From Spirochaetaceae bacterium (GTDB lineage Bacteria; Spirochaetota; Spirochaetia; SZUA-6; Bin103), in NCBI GenBank assembly GCA_028820215.1, contig JAPPKD010000354.1:32231-49499 (forward strand): 17,269 nucleotides of DNA. The letters are read 5' to 3'. The notes beneath the pieces are model-generated. The model ran no database searches. It had not been told where the DNA came from and saw only the letters and a list, made by a program, of their open reading frames with translations. The number at the start of each line of letters is the position of its first letter. Positions within the stretch are counted from its first letter, which is position 1. This document shows, in pieces, positions 14,606 to 17,269 of the stretch. Position numbers and translations under genes: made by a program.

Positions 14606-15952
14606 ATGACGCGCACGACACTCGATCAACTGGTATCGCTCTGCAAGCGGCGGGGGTTCGTCTACCCGTCGAGCGACATTTACGGCGGCCTCGCCTCCGC
14701 GTGGGACTACGGACCGCTCGGCGTGCAGCTCAAGAACAACCTGCGCGACCGCTGGTGGCGGACCATGACGCGTGGCGAGCTGCCGGTCGTCGGCCTGGAC
14801 GCGGCCATCCTCATGCACCCGCGCGTGTGGGAGGCCTCCGGTCACACCAGCGCCTTCAACGATCCGCTGGTGGACTGCCGCAACTGCAAGGCGCGGTTCC
14901 GCGCCGACCACCTCGAGGACCCGGCCGGCCGCTGCCCGCAGTGCGGGAAGGCGGAGCTGACCGAGGCGCGCCAGTTCAACATGATGATGCGCACCACGCT
15001 GGGTCCGGTGGAGGACGGCGGTGCCGACGTCTACCTGCGCCCGGAGACCGCGCAGGGCGCCTACGTCAACTTCAAGAACGTGGTGCAGTCCGGACGCGTC
15101 AAGGTGCCGTTCGGGATCGCCCAGGTCGGCAAGGCGTTCCGCAACGAGATCACGACCAAGAGCTTCATCTTCCGCACGTGCGAGTTCGAGCAGATGGAGA
15201 TGCAGTTCTTCGTGCATCCGAATGAGGACGAGCGCTGGTTCGAGCACTGGCGGGAAGCGCGCTTCCGCTACTACACCGACCTGGGCATCGAGCCGTCCCG
15301 GCTGCGGCTGCGGCCGCACGGGCCGGACGAGATCGCCCATTACGCGAAGGTCGCCGTGGACATCGAATACGACTTCCCGATGGGGTGGCAGGAGCTGGAG
15401 GGGATCCACAATCGCACCGACTTCGACCTGCGCCGGCACGCCGAGCTGTCGGGCAAGGATCTGACCTACCTCGACGACGGCAGCTCCGGGGGCACGCAGG
15501 GTGAGCGGTTCGTCCCGTACGTGATCGAGACCGCGGTGGGGCTGACCCGCACCGTGCTGGCGGTGCTGGCCGACGCCTACGACGAGGACGAGGTGGAAGG
15601 GGAGAAGCGTACGGTGATGCGCTTTCACCCGGCGATCGCTCCGATCACGGTGGCGGTGTTCCCGCTGCTCAAGAAGGACGGGCTGGCCGAGCTGGCCCGC
15701 GAGGTGGCCGCCGACCTGCGCGCCGACCATGACACCTTCTACGACCAGGGCGGCGCCATCGGCCGGCGCTACCGCCGCCAGGACGAGATCGGCACGCCGT
15801 ACTGCGTCACGGTCGACCACCAGAGCAGGGACGACGGAACGGTGACCGTGCGGCTGCGCGACTCGATGGAACAGATCCGTGTCCATCGCGACGCGCTGCG
15901 CGGGCAGCTCGCCGAGCTGACGGCCGGCTACTCCCGCGCGGACGGCTCCTGA
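14606..15952 (+). CDS. glyS: Glycyl-tRNA synthetase, alpha2 single-chain type
   Basis: Class II synthetase that charges tRNA-Gly. This is the one-chain dimeric form, not the alpha2beta2 glyQ/glyS type. The 448-residue product has RRGFVYPSSDIYGGLASAWDYGPLG, WEASGHTSAFNDPLVDC, a CxxC...CxxC zinc-ribbon-like insert, RPETAQGAYVNF, motif 2 GKAFRNEITTKSFIFRTCEFEQMEMQFF, GIHNRTDFDL and motif 3 PYVIETAVGLTR. A C-terminal anticodon-binding domain runs from about residue 340. Length is typical. The gene starts 11 bases after gltX and its TGA overlaps the ATG of tyrS by one base (TGATG), so translation of the three is probably linked. Confidence 0.97.
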   Translation: MTRTTLDQLVSLCKRRGFVYPSSDIYGGLASAWDYGPLGVQLKNNLRDRWWRTMTRGELPVVGLDAAILMHPRVWEASGHTSAFNDPLVDCRNCKARFRADHLEDPAGRCPQCGKAELTEARQFNMMMRTTLGPVEDGGADVYLRPETAQGAYVNFKNVVQSGRVKVPFGIAQVGKAFRNEITTKSFIFRTCEFEQMEMQFFVHPNEDERWFEHWREARFRYYTDLGIEPSRLRLRPHGPDEIAHYAKVAVDIEYDFPMGWQELEGIHNRTDFDLRRHAELSGKDLTYLDDGSSGGTQGERFVPYVIETAVGLTRTVLAVLADAYDEDEVEGEKRTVMRFHPAIAPITVAVFPLLKKDGLAELAREVAADLRADHDTFYDQGGAIGRRYRRQDEIGTPYCVTVDHQSRDDGTVTVRLRDSMEQIRVHRDALRGQLAELTAGYSRADGS

Positions 15953-17181
15953 TGGACGTGCTGGCCACCCTGACCCGGCGCGGGCTGATCAAGCAGACCA
16001 CGGATGCGGCGGCGCTTTCCAAGCTGCTGGAGCGCGATCGGGTCACGTTCTACCTCGGCATCGACCCCACCGGGCCCAGCCTGCACGCCGGCCACCTGGT
16101 CGGTCTGCTTGCCATGGCGCATTTGCAGCGCGCCGGACACAAGCCGGTGCTGCTGATCGGCGGCGCCACCGCCCGCGTGGGCGATCCGTCGGACAAGGAC
16201 GACATGCGGCCGTTGCTGCCGGTGGAGACCGTCGTTCGCAACGCCGAGCTGATGCAGCGGCAGGTGGGCCGCATCATCGACCTCGGCCAGACCACCGTGG
16301 TCGACAACGCCACCTGGCTCGCCGAGCTTGGCTACCTGGACTTCCTGCGCGAGATCGGCCCCCGCTTCTCCGTGAACCGGATGCTCGGCTTCGAGACCTA
16401 CCGCCGCCGCCTGGAGACCGGCCTCTCCTTCCTGGAATTCAACTACCTGCTGCTGCAGGCGTACGACTTCCTGGAGCTGCACCGCCGCCACGGATGCCTG
16501 CTGCAGATCGGCGGCGATGACCAATGGGCGAACATCCTGGCCGGCGTCGACCTGATCCGCCGCGTGGAGCGGGTCGAGGCGCACGCCCTGACCTGGCCGC
16601 TGGTTACGACCGCGGACGGCAAGAAGATGGGCAAGACGGCCGCGGGCGCGCTGTTCCTGGACCCGGAGCTGGTTACGCCGTACCAGTTCTACCAGTACTG
16701 GATCAACGTCCCGGACGCCGACGTCGGCACGCTGCTGGCGCTGCTTACGCTGCTGCCGGACGCCGAGGTGGAGAAGCTTGGCGGCCTGCGCGACCGTGCG
16801 GTGCTCGCGGCCAAGGAGCGGCTGGCGATGGAGCTGACCACCCTCGTGCACGGCGCCAAGGAGGCAGAGCGCGCCCGCCAGGCCAGCCGGGCGCTGTTCG
16901 CCGGCAGCGGAAGCGACAGCGGCGCCATCCCGAGCTCGCCGCTGGACGCGGCGGAAATGGGGTCCGGCGTCACGCTGGTCGAGTTGCTGGTGCGGGGCGG
17001 ACTCGCGTCCAGCCGTTCCGACGCCCGTCGGCTGATCTCGCAAGGGGGCGCCTACCTCAACGGGCGGCAGTGGACGGACATGGACCGGCCGGTCGCGGCG
17101 ACGGACGTCTCGGACGGGCAACTCGTCGTGCGCGCCGGCAAGAAGCGGCACCATCGATTCGTGATCGGGAGTGGTTCCTGA
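15952..17181 (+). CDS. tyrS: Tyrosyl-tRNA synthetase
   Basis: Class I synthetase that charges tRNA-Tyr. The 409-residue product has YLGIDPTGPSLHAGHLVGL (HIGH-type H45-A-G-H48), GGATARVGDPS, the tyrosine-site block LEFNYLLLQAYDFLEL, IGGDDQWANILAGVDLIRR and KKMGKT (224-229), the KMSKS counterpart in the KxGKT form usual for this enzyme. A C-terminal S4 RNA-binding domain lies at about 342-403 (TLVELLVRGGLASSRSDARRLISQGGAYLNGR). Length is normal. The ATG shares its A with the glyS TGA, so it probably depends on coupled translation; there is no strong Shine-Dalgarno. It closes the gltX-glyS-tyrS operon. Confidence 0.97.
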   Translation: MDVLATLTRRGLIKQTTDAAALSKLLERDRVTFYLGIDPTGPSLHAGHLVGLLAMAHLQRAGHKPVLLIGGATARVGDPSDKDDMRPLLPVETVVRNAELMQRQVGRIIDLGQTTVVDNATWLAELGYLDFLREIGPRFSVNRMLGFETYRRRLETGLSFLEFNYLLLQAYDFLELHRRHGCLLQIGGDDQWANILAGVDLIRRVERVEAHALTWPLVTTADGKKMGKTAAGALFLDPELVTPYQFYQYWINVPDADVGTLLALLTLLPDAEVEKLGGLRDRAVLAAKERLAMELTTLVHGAKEAERARQASRALFAGSGSDSGAIPSSPLDAAEMGSGVTLVELLVRGGLASSRSDARRLISQGGAYLNGRQWTDMDRPVAATDVSDGQLVVRAGKKRHHRFVIGSGS

Positions 17182-17260
17182 AGGCCCTGGGCCGCCGTCC
17201 GGGCATCTTCCAGGCCGAGCCAATTGCGGTGTTCCAAGTGCAATGATGGCAATGAGATAT

Positions 17261-17266
17261 AGGAGG
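17261..17266 (+). promoter_or_regulatory. Possible ribosome-binding site of a gene beyond the window
   Basis: AGGAGG is followed by GGG at the window end, in an A/T-richer stretch (17221-17260) than the rest of the window. It could precede the next gene. Alternatively, ATG codons at 17243 and 17246 open a short frame to the end. The terminal G-run may also be an assembly-end artefact like the C-run at the other end. Confidence 0.25.
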
Positions 17267-17269
17267 GGG

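Noticed and set aside
13152..15886. Long minus-strand frames opposite gltX and glyS
   Set aside because: Both synthetases are complete with all catalytic motifs; the antisense products are low-complexity shadows.
1..17269. CRISPR array, prophage, insertion sequence, toxin-antitoxin or defence island
   Set aside because: No regularly spaced repeats, transposase or integrase motifs, terminal inverted repeats or defence-type domains were seen. Gene content is core and composition looks uniform apart from the two ends.
17182..17269. Terminator after tyrS (GGCC...TGG pairing with CCAGGCC)
   Set aside because: The stem needs a bulge, the loop is long and no T-run follows, so it is not supportable as a feature.

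Overview
The window is a GC-rich bacterial segment, densely packed with housekeeping genes. Eleven protein-coding genes are called, and no tRNA, rRNA, CRISPR array or insertion sequence was seen. The lineage looks spirochaete-like and high-GC, probably an uncultivated member of Spirochaetaceae. The basis is the EF-G paralogue set (one resembling the recycling-type EF-G2 described in Borrelia), a short-N-terminus PgeF, and a one-chain alpha2 glycyl-tRNA synthetase. This placement is inference from remembered families; no tree was built.

Layout. Bases 1-94 are only C and G and look like a sequencing or assembly end artefact. Two short hairpins follow (112-138 and 159-175). surE and secA are on the minus strand, in the order secA then surE, probably one transcript. 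Facing away from secA, with start codons one base apart, are a plus-strand lipoprotein of unknown function, an overlapping bifunctional NAD(P)HX repair enzyme (nnr), and a small multi-pass membrane protein with its own promoter. Then comes a minus-strand run read in the order bioY, pgeF, an EF-G2-type factor and a divergent EF-G-like GTPase. After a 183-bp divergent intergenic region, the plus strand carries a tight operon of three aminoacyl-tRNA synthetases: gltX, glyS and tyrS. The last 88 bases hold only a possible ribosome-binding site for a gene beyond the window. No gene-free stretch exceeds 300 bases.

How the genes relate. Most of the window serves protein synthesis and export: tRNA charging (gltX, glyS, tyrS), ribosome translocation or recycling (two EF-G paralogues) and Sec export (secA). 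The rest is metabolite repair or cell-wall quality control (nnr, surE, pgeF) and biotin uptake (bioY).

Most notable points. (1) The two adjacent EF-G paralogues have complementary departures from consensus: one keeps an intact GTPase domain with an altered domain IV, the other keeps the domain IV tip but has altered G3 and G4 motifs. (2) secA, the small membrane protein and bioY share a promoter layout of TTG(A/C)(C)-type -35, 18-bp spacer, TANNCT -10 and only 6-7 bases to the start codon, which predicts leaderless mRNAs. (3) gltX has a tandemly duplicated promoter unit. I did not find a clearly new multi-gene defence or mobile system; the region reads as core chromosome.
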